A stretch of DNA of 64,000 bases from contig NZ_CP080203.1 of NCBI RefSeq assembly GCF_020424085.1, positions 2,418,001 to 2,482,000 on the forward strand, given 5' to 3'. The DNA comes from Mycetocola spongiae. GTDB lineage: Bacteria; Actinomycetota; Actinomycetes; Actinomycetales; Microbacteriaceae. A program made the position numbers and the translations under genes. Below are positions 1 to 9,887 of the stretch, piece after piece (position 1 is the stretch's first letter; every line of letters starts with the position of its first letter). The notes below the pieces were generated by a model. It saw only the letters and a list, made by a program, of their open reading frames with translations, did not search any database and was not told the origin of the DNA.

Positions 1-1114
1 CGATGGTGAGGAAATAGCCGGCCGCGATAATAAAGATTCCCAGGCCCAGGCTCACCCGCGGCCCGGCGCGCTCAATCAGGCGCGCGGCCACCGGGGACAT
101 GGCCCACATGATCAGCCCGCTGGGCATCATGCACAGGCTCGCGATGAGCATGCTCTGGCCCAGGCCCACCCCGGTATCGGTGGGTGATTGCAGGAGCTGG
201 GGGAGCAGCACGGTGCTGGCAAAAAATGCGAAGCCCACCGTGATGGAGGCGAGGTTGGTGAGCAGCACGCTGCGGCGCATCGAGATGCGGATATCGATCA
301 GGGGGCTGTTGATGCGCAGCTCGTAGATCGTCCACAACCCGATCACCAGGATGCCACCGATTCCACATCCGAGCGTAAGCGGGCTGGCCCAGCCCCACTC
401 ATTGCCCTTGGATACCGCCAGGAGGATTCCCACCAGGCCGAGGCCCAGGCCCACCGCGCCCAGGGCATCAAAGGTGCCGGTCGCGCGCAGCGTGCTGACC
501 GGAACAAATTTCCAGACCAGGACGATGCCGATCAGGCCCAGGAGCCCAGCCAGCACAAAAAGCAGGTGCCAGGAGAGGAACTGCGAGATCGCGGCGGCCA
601 CGGGCAGCCCCACAGCCCCGCCGATGCCCATCGTGGCGCTCACGAGGGCCACCGCCTTGCCGAGGCGATCGGGCCCCAGCACATCGCGCAGGATGCTGAC
701 CCCGAGCGGGACCACACCAAGCGCGGTTCCCTGGAGCGCCCGCGCGATGACGAGCGGGATCAGGGTGGAGCTAAATATGGCCAGCACGGAGCCGATCACC
801 ATCAGGCCCAGCAGGAGCAGCACCATGCGGCGTTTGCCGTAGAGATCCCCGAGGCGGCCCGCGATCGGCGTGGCCACCGCGGCGGCCAGGAGCGTGGAGC
901 TGAGCACCCACATTGCATCGGTGGCGGATACCCCCAGCAGGTCGGGGAGCGCGGGGATCAGCGGCGTGACAAGCGTCATCATAAACGCGGCGACGAGGCC
1001 GGTGAAGGCGAGGCTGCCGATGATGGCCCCCTCGGGGAGGGGACGGCTGAGCCGGGCGCGTTCGGCCGGGCTGAGCCAGGACTCGGGATCGGGATCGGGG
1101 GGAGTGGTGGCCAT
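1..1114 (-). CDS. MFS transporter, DHA2/drug-exporter type (3' end outside window)
   Basis: This is an integral membrane transporter, probably proton-coupled export of small molecules or drugs; the substrate is unknown. Reading from the ATG at 1114, about 371 codons are open to the window edge with no stop. The N-terminal helix is followed by the classical MFS motif A (GRLGDLYGKRRM) after the second predicted helix, and then by alternating hydrophobic stretches through at least ten membrane segments. The visible length without a stop suits a 12-14 helix DHA family member. The small membrane-protein gene at 1179-1493 lies 64 bp upstream on the same strand, so they may be co-transcribed. The family call is firm; the substrate is not inferable. 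Confidence 0.85.
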   Translation of the reverse strand, partial: MATTPPDPDPESWLSPAERARLSRPLPEGAIIGSLAFTGLVAAFMMTLVTPLIPALPDLLGVSATDAMWVLSSTLLAAAVATPIAGRLGDLYGKRRMVLLLLGLMVIGSVLAIFSSTLIPLVIARALQGTALGVVPLGVSILRDVLGPDRLGKAVALVSATMGIGGAVGLPVAAAISQFLSWHLLFVLAGLLGLIGIVLVWKFVPVSTLRATGTFDALGAVGLGLGLVGILLAVSKGNEWGWASPLTLGCGIGGILVIGLWTIYELRINSPLIDIRISMRRSVLLTNLASITVGFAFFASTVLLPQLLQSPTDTGVGLGQSMLIASLCMMPSGLIMWAMSPVAARLIERAGPRVSLGLGIFIIAAGYFLTI

Positions 1115-1178
1115 GCGGGAACTGCCTTTGGGTGGGGGTCGCGGCTCACGCTGCGGCGCGGGGGAGGGGGTTGGGGGG

Positions 1179-1493
1179 TTAGTGCTCCGTGAGATAGATG
1201 CTGATCATGAGCGAGGTGAAGCCGATGAGCTGGAGAAGAACCAGATAGAGGCCCACGATGCCCCATTTGCGGCCTGCGCCGCGGTGGCGCAGGGCCAGGA
1301 ACCCCAGCACGGCGGCGGTGAGGACCATGGCGGCGAGTAAAATATTCGCGGGAAAGATCATAAAAACCACGGGGAACCAGTACAGGGTACCGAGCCCCCC
1401 GATCAGCACCAGGCCGAGGATTATCACGGGGAGTACCGCGCCGAGCAGCACGGAGAATACGCCGAGGAAAATGCCGGAGCGCTTTGAGCTCAT
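1179..1493 (-). CDS. small multi-pass membrane protein, unknown function
   Basis: This encodes a 104-residue protein that I do not recognise. It is almost entirely hydrophobic, with three to four predicted membrane helices separated by a short basic loop (ALRHRGAGRKWG). I chose the ATG at 1493 because a good ribosome binding site (GAGAGGACC) stands just before it; a longer reading frame starting at 1550 lacks such a site and adds residues with no membrane logic. It lies upstream of the MFS gene on the same strand with a 64-bp gap, so it could be a partner of the transporter, but nothing in the sequence proves that. Confidence 0.6.
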   Translation of the reverse strand: MSSKRSGIFLGVFSVLLGAVLPVIILGLVLIGGLGTLYWFPVVFMIFPANILLAAMVLTAAVLGFLALRHRGAGRKWGIVGLYLVLLQLIGFTSLMISIYLTEH

Positions 1494-1853
1494 TGCGGTC
1501 CTCTCAAATAGAAATATGGAGGGCGCGACCAGCGCGAGCCCCGTGTCCACGTTATCGCGAATAGCCCGGGTGGGGTCCCCGGCGGCGGGGCGGCGAATCC
1601 ATAAACAGGGGATTCACGGGCGTCACCCGCCCCGGGGATAACGTCGCCGCGCCCCGGGATATTCCGCCGCGTTCCGGCGATCCGGGCCGGAAAAGTTATC
1701 CACAACCCCTGTGGGAAATCTTGGGGATAAACCCCCAAAACTGTGGGGTTACATGTGTGTAATTCGTTTTCTCCTGTGGATAACCCTGGGGAGAGAATCC
1801 TGTCACCGTCGAGAGGGGTACATTTGCCGCGCCTCTGCGATAGCATTGCCCGC
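1494..1853. promoter_or_regulatory. 360-bp gap with two perfect inverted DnaA boxes
   Basis: No gene is supported here. The gap carries TTATCCACA at 1696-1704 on the plus strand and the same 9-mer on the minus strand at 1775-1783. Both match the DnaA-box consensus TTWTNCACA perfectly. A third copy with one mismatch lies at 1710-1718 and a poorer one at 1742-1750. The stretch between the boxes is less GC-rich than its surroundings. The gap also has to contain the promoters of the two divergent flanking genes. Whether DnaA acts here as a regulator or is merely titrated is not known. Confidence 0.5.
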
Positions 1854-2321
1854 GTGAGCACCCCCGAGAAAATAACGGCCCGGTTGCTCCGGGTCCAGCG
1901 GGATCTGGAGCGTGCCGAGGCGGCCGTGGCCCGGGCCCAGGAGGCCCGCCGCGAGGCGATCGATGAGGCCCGCCGGGAGGGGCTGTCCCTCACCCGGATC
2001 GGCGATCTCATCCGGGTGAATCCCGCGATCCTGCGCCATCGGGACCGGCAGGTGGCCCCGGCCCCCGCGCTGCCCGGCCTCACCATCGAGGAGGCGGCGC
2101 AGCGCACCGATCGGCCGCGCACCTGGTTCACCAACCGCCTGCGTAATACGCCCGAGGGCGCGGGCATCAGCTCCGAGATCACATGGGAGCGCGATGGCTT
2201 CCGCTTCCAGCGCTTTGATAAGCAGGGTGATCCCCTGCCCGATGGCACGGCCGGGCGGCAGGGCATTCGCACCCGGATCACCCGGCTGCGCGATCACCCG
2301 GCGCCCCTCCGATCCGAGTAG
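1854..2321 (+). CDS. small protein with coiled coil and HTH-like segment
   Basis: This encodes a 155-residue protein of unrecognised family. Residues 1-45 form a charged Ala/Arg/Glu-rich helix likely to make a coiled coil. A short segment then resembles a helix-turn-helix (GLSLTRIGDLIRVNPAILRH). A second helical unit follows (LTIEEAAQRTDRPRTWFTNR), with a basic tail. I chose the GTG at 1854 because the homogeneous composition starts there; the frame stays open upstream to a GTG at 1743, but that part includes the DnaA-box region and looks non-coding. A DNA-binding or regulatory role is plausible. Two strong terminators follow. Confidence 0.55.
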   Translation: MSTPEKITARLLRVQRDLERAEAAVARAQEARREAIDEARREGLSLTRIGDLIRVNPAILRHRDRQVAPAPALPGLTIEEAAQRTDRPRTWFTNRLRNTPEGAGISSEITWERDGFRFQRFDKQGDPLPDGTAGRQGIRTRITRLRDHPAPLRSE

Positions 2322-2368
2322 CCGGATCCGGGCGCTCCCGGTCATTCGGGCGCCCCTGCACACCCCGC

Positions 2369-2393
2369 GTCCCCCTCCCGGGGGACTTTTTTT
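2369..2393 (+). terminator. Rho-independent terminator
   Basis: A 7-bp perfect stem, GTCCCCC / GGGGGAC with loop TCCC, is followed directly by seven T residues. It ends the transcript of the gene at 1854-2321. Confidence 0.85.
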
Positions 2394-2425
2394 AAAGAAT
2401 CTCGCGCGTGTTTCGCCTCGAAAAA

Positions 2426-2450
2426 ACCCCCGATTGGGGGTCATTTTTTT
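2426..2450 (+). terminator. second tandem Rho-independent terminator
   Basis: The stem ACCCCC / GGGGGT with loop GATT is followed by CA and seven T residues. It lies only 33 bp after the first terminator, so the giant surface-protein gene downstream is well insulated and must use its own promoter in about 2455-2600. Confidence 0.8.
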
Positions 2451-2613
2451 GTCACCCGTTTGGGTTTCTTCGCCCTGATCCGCATTTTTTTGGCTAGGCG
2501 ATCACGGATTCTATTGATAACGTGTGGAATGTCTAGCGGTTCTCTGTAGGGAGAGGGCTCTCAGTCGAGAGAGCCAAAAATGCCGCGCGGCTGATCCTCT
2601 GGGGGGAATAATT

Positions 2614-5600
2614 GTGAAGCCTTCACAAAAAACTCGATCAAAAATAGCCATCGTCGCCGTCTTGATCGGCGCACTGATCGGCACCGGCGGTGGCATGTTT
2701 GTGGCACCCGCGCTCGCCGCGGGGCCGCCGGTTACGTTTGCGATCGCCGCGGCGGATCTGTCCACGGGCGCCCCGGTCGCCCAGATTGAGGCGGGGAAAG
2801 AGTTTTCCTATGTCGCGAGCGTGGGCTGCCCCGATCCCTCGGGCTGTGGGCCCGCAACCCTCAGCGTGGAGTTCCCCTCCGAGGTGGAGTTCATCGCGGG
2901 CGGTTTTAATCCGCCCAATGGGGCCACCTTCGAGGTGACGCCCCCGGGATTGCCCGCAACCGGCAAAACCCTCACCGTGCAGTGGGATAACCTCGACGGC
3001 ACCGCCGTGCTGTTTCTTCCCGCCAAGGTCTCCGTGGATACCGATTTTGTGCTGAACGGCACGCAGCAGGAAGCCGTTGCCGTGATGAACGCGGGCAGCG
3101 GGGAGGACATCACCCGCATCGATGATTCGGCCACCGTGACCCTCCGCGTTTTTGAGCGTCCCGGCGTTATTAAGGGCACACAGACGTGGTCCGAAAACTC
3201 CGTGGCCGATGGCAGCCGCGCCGAGGTCACCTCAACCGTGGGAGCCACCGCCTCCGCAAACTCCCTAAGCTCGCTGACCCTGCGCTCCCCCAGCGCCGAG
3301 GCGATCCCCGGTGCAAGCCTGGCCGTTTCCGAGGTTTTTAACCTGGGTACACTCACGCTGAACCAGAACCCCGCCGGGGCCACCGTTCGTTTCACCCTCG
3401 CCGATGGCGGCACCGTGGACGTCCCGCTGACCGCGGGAAACCTGGTGGCCACGGCCCCCGCGGATACCGTGGCCTATGAGGTCACCGTGACCGGGCTGCC
3501 CTCCGCGGCCTCCTCCGAGGAGGCGCAGCGCACAGTGACGGTTGAGGCCGCCTATACCCTGCGCGATACCCGCCGCAGCACCGGCGGGCAGATCATCGAC
3601 CCGACCGCCACCGCACGCCAGGTGCGCGCGACCATGCAGGCCACCGATACCGTGACCGATAATGCTCCTGGATCCTCCGCGACCGCGACGCTGCAGAATC
3701 GTCGCGATATCACCGTCGCCGCCCTGGTGCCCACCGTGGCGCAGTTGCTGACCTGGGTCACCTCCTCCGGCGATCAGAACTCCGTTTATGGCTCGGGCGA
3801 GGGTTCCACCGCCACCCTGCTGGTGGCCAATTCAGGTGTTCCGGTCCTGACCGACCTGACCGTGACGCTGCCCGAGGGCACCGAAAAATACTTTGAGTTC
3901 CAGGAACTCACCGCGATCCCCGAGATCCATTTCCCGGCCGGGGCCACCTCCGCCACGATTCAGTATCGCTATGCCACGGCCCCCCGCGAGGGTGCCGCCC
4001 AGGCCTTCACCGCGGGCGCAGCCGTGCCCGGCCCCGAGGGGGACGAGCGTGAACTGGGAGAGATCTCCGGAATCATCGTGACCTTCCTGGCCGCGGGTGG
4101 CGGCATTCTGGGTGGCTGTGCGCTCGAGCCGGTGGACGGAATCCTCGCCGATTGTGTGGCCAGCATCACGCTCAGCGCCAAGCTGCGCGATAAGCAGCTC
4201 ACCTCGAATGCCCCGATCACCCCGCCCGAGTCCAACCCCGGGACCACATCGGTGGACCTGATGGCCGAGATTCGGGCCACCGCGGCCACCGGTTCAAAGA
4301 TCAGGCAGAGCAGTAATAACGCACGACTGTCGATCGTGAAGCCGCAGTTCAACGCCAAGCTCAGCAAGCGTATTGGTGACGGCAGCGATCAGACCGTCTA
4401 TCCGCTCACGGGTGTGGCCAAGGCCGGAGACATCTTTGACTCCACCAAGACCGTGCAGGACTTCACCGAGCATGCCTTGAGACTGACCGCCTCGACCAGC
4501 CCGAGCGAAAACGCGACGGAGGCGCAGGGAGCCGATGTGCTACGGATCGCCGATCCGCAGACCGAGCCGACCCTCGCCAACCTCGCCCATAACCCGTTTA
4601 ACGTTATTAAGCTCACGGTGCTGCCCACCGCCGCGGCGCAGTGTACCGCCGAGGATGGTTCGCCCGTGGCCAGCACCACGGAGCATCAGGTGTGGATCCT
4701 GGACCGGCTGGAGGACCCGCAGTCACTGACCCAGACCCCGTATGTTGCGGGAATGAACCTGGATCTTGTGGTGGGTTTTGAGACCACGATCACCCCGGAG
4801 AGCCGCCGCTTTCCCGTGGACGTGAGCTGTTCCACCGCCCCCGGTGCGAAGATTAAATTCCGCGATAACCGCGTGAACGATGGCAAGATCGTCTCGCCCG
4901 GCACCGTCGGATCCGTAGATACCCCGGGCCTGCTGGCCGTGGGTAATACCGCGGAGCTGACCACCGGCCTGAATACCGCCACGGCCACCGGTAGCGATGA
5001 GCTCTACCTGGTGGATCTGGAGCGGGCCTCGGTATATAAGAACTATGCCAAGGACGCCCGGTCCTATGGGATCCAGGGGCAGGGTTCGCCCACGGCGTTC
5101 CTGCTCTCGGGCGTCCCCGCCAACGGCGAAGCCGTGGCGGCACGCATCGTGGACGGGGGCAGCAGTGGTTCCTCGCTGGATGTATTTGCCCTGGCCGGCC
5201 TGCGCGAGGCCCGGGTGGGTCCCGACCAGACCATGACGGTGAGCTTCCTGGACCGCGCGGGCGACCCGATCGGGCCCACGGCAGTCGTGGAGGCCAGCAG
5301 AGAGCTAGAGGGCGTCACGCTCAGCCAGGATGAAATCGACGATTCGCAGAACTCTCGCTATTTGGAGTTTCAGCGCACTCCGCGGGATCTGGAATGGAGC
5401 GAGGAGTGGGCCGATGGCGAGATGGAGCGCGTGTTCAGCGTCCAGGTAGACGTGACACGCTCCAACAAAAGTATTGCCCTGCAACGCTATGGCGCATTTG
5501 CCGTGATTCTTGACCTCAACCTGCGCTCGACGTTCCTGTCCAATCCGGCAAATATTGTCTCCGGATCGCTCGGCGGAAACGTCTACCTGAATATCGCCCG

Positions 5601-8600
5601 TATCTCCTCGCAGGCACCCGGCGGAGCCTGGACCGAGGAGCTCACCGGTTCGGCCCGCTATACCGTCTATGCCGCCACCGCACTCTTCGGGGATGCCACG
5701 GCGCACTGGGATGCCGCCGATGGCACCGCGTATCTGGTGGCGCAAAACCAGACGCTGTCCCGAGTGCGCCTGGACGCCTCCAATAAGACGGCCTTGGGCG
5801 TCTCCGAGGTTCTTCCCGAGAACCAGTGGGAGGCCTCCGGCAGCATCGCCGTGGGTGTGAAGAGCATGACCGTTGGTGTGGGTGGGACCCCCGAGGGTGC
5901 CGCAAACCCGTTTGCCATCACGGATTTTGAGGGTATTACCTCCGTGCTCTGGCCCGATCGTGAGGGAGCCCCGCAGGAGGGGACCCTCGCCGAGAGGCAG
6001 GTCGCCGGCGCGATCACCTATCTCTTTGCCGATGGCTCCACCCAGGTGGTTCCGGCACCCGTGGGGGCAAACCCCGCGAGCCTGAACCCGGATGCCGCGC
6101 GCTGGCCTCAGGTCGTGGGCGTGAGCATCACCTGGGAACAGGACGGCCGCTACGTGGGCATTAAGCGCACCGAGGGGGAACGCCAGGGGCAGCTGATCTT
6201 TGGCTCCAGCCTGCGTGATTTTGTGCGCGAGGGCTATCGCTATACGTTCAGCGAGGGTGTGCCGCAGAGCCTCGAGTCCGGCGCGAGCATCGATGGGGCG
6301 TTCCAGATCCCCGGGAATACCGTGGACCAGTTTGCGGTACAGAACGTGGACTATCGGATCGACCTGGACGACCTGGAAAAGACCGCCGTGGTTCCCAGTA
6401 ACCAGATCGCCATCGACGTGGCACAGAGCACCGTGGCCGTCAACGTGGCACGTACCGGCTCCGCCGCGCTTAACCGCGACCTGCTCCCCAGCACCCAGTG
6501 GACACTGAATACCCGCAATACCGGAAATATCCCGGTGTCCTCGCTGCGGATGGCCACGGCCAGCGAACTGCTTGATGCCGCCACCTGGGACGGCGGCGAT
6601 CCCGCCGGCTATACGCTTGAGCGCGGCTCGGTCTTTGACGCGTTCAACGTGACCCGGGCGAGCGTGACCTATCCCGCGGGCGCGTCCAGCGCGACCGTAT
6701 CCGTGCGCGGCGAGGACGGGGCCTGGAGCGCCGGGTTCGCCGCCGGCAACGGATCAAATTTGACGCTCCCGCAGACCGGCGACGGGCCCAAAAACTGGGC
6801 CGAGGTCACGGGCTTCCGGGTGCAGTTTGACGGCAATGAGGCGCTGCGTCAACGCATCGCCAAGCAGGGCCTGGGTAACCTCATCATCGAGACCACCCTG
6901 CGCCAGAACCTGCGCACGGATTCCAGTGAGCGCGCGCCGGGCACGGAGCTGCCCGCGGATAAGGCCCAGTGGACAGTGCCGATGACCGGTGCGGGAGCCT
7001 CCTATATCGGAACGTTTATTGCCCCGCTGGCCCAGGTCACGGCGGCCCCGGCCGCCGCGGTGATCAGCCCCGGTGCCCCCGGACCGCTGGTGCGTAAATA
7101 TGCGCGTAACTATTCGGTGGGCACGAATGTGGGCACCACCAGCACGCAGGCCAACCCCGGCTCCTGGGTGAACTTCTTTGTCACGCTGGAAAACCGCGGC
7201 AATGCCAGCAGCGATCTTTATAACCTGAGTGTGGTGGATACCCTCCCGGATGAGCTGCACTATAACGCCATGAGCCCCGCCCAGGACTGGGAGGTGATCT
7301 CGGCCCCGGAGGGGATCTCCACCACTCCGACCCTGGAGGTGGGTGCCGCATCGCCCACCACGATGACCTGGACCTGGCCCACGGATCAGGTCCTGCATCC
7401 GGGAGGGCGAATCGTGATTCGCGTGCCGCTGCAGGTGAGCGACGGAGTCCCCACCGGGGGCTCCGGACAGAACGCCGTGCGCCTGATCGGTGAGGGCATC
7501 GAGGGGGCCACGGTCCCGTCGGTCTGTGAAAACCCCGCCTCCACAAATGCGTCCTGTCTGGCCACGGCCAATGTGATCTCGCTGCGCAGCGACTCCGTGC
7601 GCGTGGAGTCCTTTATTGATAGTTCCATCGGCGGCGCAAGCATGATCGATGGGGCTGTCTGTGATGACTCGACCTTCGCCGAGTGGGGTGACGGCAAGTG
7701 GGTGCGCAACCCCTGCATTACCGATACCACGGTGGGTGCCACGCTGAAATATCGCGCAAAGCTCATCAACTCGGGTAACTCCGAGCTCTCCGAGATGCGC
7801 TTTGTGGACGAGCTGCCGCGCATCGGTGACCAGGGAACGGTCCTGGATGCCGCCCGTAACTCGGCCTGGAGCCCCAGCCTGGTTCCCGGATCGGTTCGCC
7901 TGCTGGGCGGCACCGAGGCCACGGATCTGGGGGCACGCGGCGACGGCGCACTCTCGGCCGGCGGCTTCCGCTATTCCTCCAGCGCCAAGGCCTGTACGCT
8001 GCGACCCGATGGCTTTGCCAGCGGTAGCACCCTGAGCTGTGATGCGGGTACCTGGAGCGCCACACCCACCACGAGCAGCGCCTCGCTGGGTGGAGACATC
8101 GTCTTTGACGAGGCCAATCGGCTCCGGGGCGGCGAGTATGTGGTTGTGGAATTTGAGCTGACGGTCCCCGCCACGGGTGATGTGGCCAAGCTCGCCTGGA
8201 ACTCGGCGGCCGCAACCGGCCGCGCCTCCGCAATCAGCAACTGGCTGCCCGCCTCCGAGTCTCCGCGCTCGGGAGCCCGGGCCCAGGATACCGATCTGCG
8301 GATCACCCTGGCCCTGACCGATGACCAGATCACGCCGTGGCACCTGAATGCCGAGGAATACGAACTGACGTATTCCTGCCTCGCCCCGGGGGCAACCGAC
8401 CCGGTGCGCAACACGGTGACCCTGGACGGCATTGATACCGTTGCGGGGACCCGATCCGCGCTGATCAGTAACCTGCCGATCGGTGCCGAGTGTGCGATCG
8501 TGGACGAGAATTATGTTCCCGTCTCGGTGACCGCCCCGGGCCAGTATGGTTCCGTGGAGGATGGCGCAAGCGGATTCTCCTTCGGGAGCGATCCGGCCGA

Positions 8601-9822
8601 TGCGATTATCCTGGACGCCGATACTGGGCTGAACGTGATCGCGGTGACCAACCTATTCACCCCGACCTCGGTGGAGCTGGGCGTCTCGGTGGCCGGAAAT
8701 GCCGCCTCCTATCTGCCCGCGGATGCCACGTTTGATGTGGCGATGCAGTGTTCGTTTGGCGGGTTCACCCGCGACTACGGTCCGTTCTCGCTGCGGGACG
8801 GTGAGACGCATACCGTGGAGAACCTGCCGGTGGGCGCGAACTGTCTCACCACCGAGACCGAGCACCGCGGGGCCTCCACGGTCACCGCCACCGTGGACGG
8901 CACGGATGCACCGCTGACCGCGGAGCGCTCGCTGACCGCGACCGCACTCGACCCGGGCGCACACGAGATTCACTTTGTGAACCTCTTTGAGGCCGGTGGC
9001 GATCTCACCATCCTGAAGCGCGTGGAGACCCCGGCCGCCGGGACCGCGGTGGGCGATGTGAGCTTTGAGCTCACCTGCACCCTCGGCGGGTTCCCGATGG
9101 ACCTGGGTGACCGCGCGACGCTGGGCCTGAGCATTCCGGAGGGTGAAACCTCCGCGAGTATCAGCCTGGAGGGGCTGCCCGTGGGCGCCGAGTGTGTGGT
9201 GCATGAATCCGATGCGGGTGGCGCCAATATTGCCGCCCCGGATCGCACCGCGACCGTGCTGGCCGATACCGAGGTCATCGTGGAGATGGTCAACCGCTAT
9301 TCCCCGGCCGCACTGAGCCTGGATAAGCGGGTGGCCGGACCCGGTGCCGCGGAGTCCCGCGTGCCGGCGAGCTTCGAGGTCGCCGCAATGTGTACCCGCG
9401 ATCTGACCGTGGGAGGCCGGGAGCTGACCGTGACCGACTTCAACGGTGTGGTCTCGGTCACGCCGGGGACACCCACGACGGTGCCGAATCTGCCCGAGGG
9501 CTCGCGATGTGCCGTGACCGAGCCGAACCTGGCCGGTGCGGAGAGCGTCACGGTGGATCCGGTGACCGCGGGCGTCGTGGATGAATCCGAGCGGGCCGAT
9601 TCCGCGCTGATCGCGCTGCGCGGCCCGGATGCCGCGGGTGCCGCGGTACCCACGGAGGTGCGGATCGTTAATACCTATGCGGCCACACCAGGTACCGGGG
9701 GTAAGCCCGGCCTGAGCACCACCGGTAGCGATCCGGGGCCGCTGCTCTCGGCCGCGCTGATGATGCTGCTGCTGGGTGGGGGAGCACTGCTCCTGCGCCG
9801 CCGCCGCGAGGGTAACGCCTAG
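2614..9822 (+). CDS. giant LSTTG-anchored surface protein with DUF11-like and DUF5979-like domains
   Basis: This is a 2402-residue exported cell-wall protein, probably an adhesin. I start it at the GTG at 2614: it follows GGGGGG with suitable spacing and gives a proper signal peptide (basic N-terminus, a hydrophobic stretch, then cleavage near APALAAG). An upstream in-frame ATG at 2524 would place 30 unlikely residues before it. The long middle is beta-rich with few lysines. A DUF11-like repeat with ENRGNASSDLYNLSVVDTLP lies near residue 1530. Four DUF5979-like repeats of about 110 residues begin near 1894, 2018, 2129 and 2231; each carries a cysteine pair and an LP-x-G-x-x-C motif. The C-terminus has LSTTG at 2367, a hydrophobic helix and RRRRE, a sortase signal. 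The leader has a small hairpin near 2566-2586. Confidence 0.85.
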   Translation: MKPSQKTRSKIAIVAVLIGALIGTGGGMFVAPALAAGPPVTFAIAAADLSTGAPVAQIEAGKEFSYVASVGCPDPSGCGPATLSVEFPSEVEFIAGGFNPPNGATFEVTPPGLPATGKTLTVQWDNLDGTAVLFLPAKVSVDTDFVLNGTQQEAVAVMNAGSGEDITRIDDSATVTLRVFERPGVIKGTQTWSENSVADGSRAEVTSTVGATASANSLSSLTLRSPSAEAIPGASLAVSEVFNLGTLTLNQNPAGATVRFTLADGGTVDVPLTAGNLVATAPADTVAYEVTVTGLPSAASSEEAQRTVTVEAAYTLRDTRRSTGGQIIDPTATARQVRATMQATDTVTDNAPGSSATATLQNRRDITVAALVPTVAQLLTWVTSSGDQNSVYGSGEGSTATLLVANSGVPVLTDLTVTLPEGTEKYFEFQELTAIPEIHFPAGATSATIQYRYATAPREGAAQAFTAGAAVPGPEGDERELGEISGIIVTFLAAGGGILGGCALEPVDGILADCVASITLSAKLRDKQLTSNAPITPPESNPGTTSVDLMAEIRATAATGSKIRQSSNNARLSIVKPQFNAKLSKRIGDGSDQTVYPLTGVAKAGDIFDSTKTVQDFTEHALRLTASTSPSENATEAQGADVLRIADPQTEPTLANLAHNPFNVIKLTVLPTAAAQCTAEDGSPVASTTEHQVWILDRLEDPQSLTQTPYVAGMNLDLVVGFETTITPESRRFPVDVSCSTAPGAKIKFRDNRVNDGKIVSPGTVGSVDTPGLLAVGNTAELTTGLNTATATGSDELYLVDLERASVYKNYAKDARSYGIQGQGSPTAFLLSGVPANGEAVAARIVDGGSSGSSLDVFALAGLREARVGPDQTMTVSFLDRAGDPIGPTAVVEASRELEGVTLSQDEIDDSQNSRYLEFQRTPRDLEWSEEWADGEMERVFSVQVDVTRSNKSIALQRYGAFAVILDLNLRSTFLSNPANIVSGSLGGNVYLNIARISSQAPGGAWTEELTGSARYTVYAATALFGDATAHWDAADGTAYLVAQNQTLSRVRLDASNKTALGVSEVLPENQWEASGSIAVGVKSMTVGVGGTPEGAANPFAITDFEGITSVLWPDREGAPQEGTLAERQVAGAITYLFADGSTQVVPAPVGANPASLNPDAARWPQVVGVSITWEQDGRYVGIKRTEGERQGQLIFGSSLRDFVREGYRYTFSEGVPQSLESGASIDGAFQIPGNTVDQFAVQNVDYRIDLDDLEKTAVVPSNQIAIDVAQSTVAVNVARTGSAALNRDLLPSTQWTLNTRNTGNIPVSSLRMATASELLDAATWDGGDPAGYTLERGSVFDAFNVTRASVTYPAGASSATVSVRGEDGAWSAGFAAGNGSNLTLPQTGDGPKNWAEVTGFRVQFDGNEALRQRIAKQGLGNLIIETTLRQNLRTDSSERAPGTELPADKAQWTVPMTGAGASYIGTFIAPLAQVTAAPAAAVISPGAPGPLVRKYARNYSVGTNVGTTSTQANPGSWVNFFVTLENRGNASSDLYNLSVVDTLPDELHYNAMSPAQDWEVISAPEGISTTPTLEVGAASPTTMTWTWPTDQVLHPGGRIVIRVPLQVSDGVPTGGSGQNAVRLIGEGIEGATVPSVCENPASTNASCLATANVISLRSDSVRVESFIDSSIGGASMIDGAVCDDSTFAEWGDGKWVRNPCITDTTVGATLKYRAKLINSGNSELSEMRFVDELPRIGDQGTVLDAARNSAWSPSLVPGSVRLLGGTEATDLGARGDGALSAGGFRYSSSAKACTLRPDGFASGSTLSCDAGTWSATPTTSSASLGGDIVFDEANRLRGGEYVVVEFELTVPATGDVAKLAWNSAAATGRASAISNWLPASESPRSGARAQDTDLRITLALTDDQITPWHLNAEEYELTYSCLAPGATDPVRNTVTLDGIDTVAGTRSALISNLPIGAECAIVDENYVPVSVTAPGQYGSVEDGASGFSFGSDPADAIILDADTGLNVIAVTNLFTPTSVELGVSVAGNAASYLPADATFDVAMQCSFGGFTRDYGPFSLRDGETHTVENLPVGANCLTTETEHRGASTVTATVDGTDAPLTAERSLTATALDPGAHEIHFVNLFEAGGDLTILKRVETPAAGTAVGDVSFELTCTLGGFPMDLGDRATLGLSIPEGETSASISLEGLPVGAECVVHESDAGGANIAAPDRTATVLADTEVIVEMVNRYSPAALSLDKRVAGPGAAESRVPASFEVAAMCTRDLTVGGRELTVTDFNGVVSVTPGTPTTVPNLPEGSRCAVTEPNLAGAESVTVDPVTAGVVDESERADSALIALRGPDAAGAAVPTEVRIVNTYAATPGTGGKPGLSTTGSDPGPLLSAALMMLLLGGGALLLRRRREGNA

Positions 9823-9836
9823 GCACCAGCTACCGC

Positions 9837-9872
9837 AGAACGCCCGGGTCCCGTGAGGGGCCCGGGCGTTCT
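9837..9872 (+). terminator. strong terminator after the giant surface protein
   Basis: AGAACGCCCGGG pairs with CCCGGGCGTTCT around a short loop. The perfect long stem can serve both strands, so it may also end the convergent pseudouridine synthase transcript. Confidence 0.8.
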
Positions 9873-9887
9873 GTCATGGGGAGGCGG

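Noticed and set aside
188-1192. Plus-strand frames over the MFS gene
   Set aside because: The minus strand encodes a clean MFS transporter with motif A; the plus frames are compositional shadows.
1494-1853. Chromosomal origin oriC
   Set aside because: Only two perfect DnaA boxes, and dnaA, dnaN, rpmH and gyrB are absent; it is better described as a DnaA-box site of unknown role.
6754-8343. 529-codon minus-strand frame inside the giant surface-protein gene
   Set aside because: Antisense shadow; no ribosome binding site and no domain, whereas the plus strand continues an ordered repeat protein.
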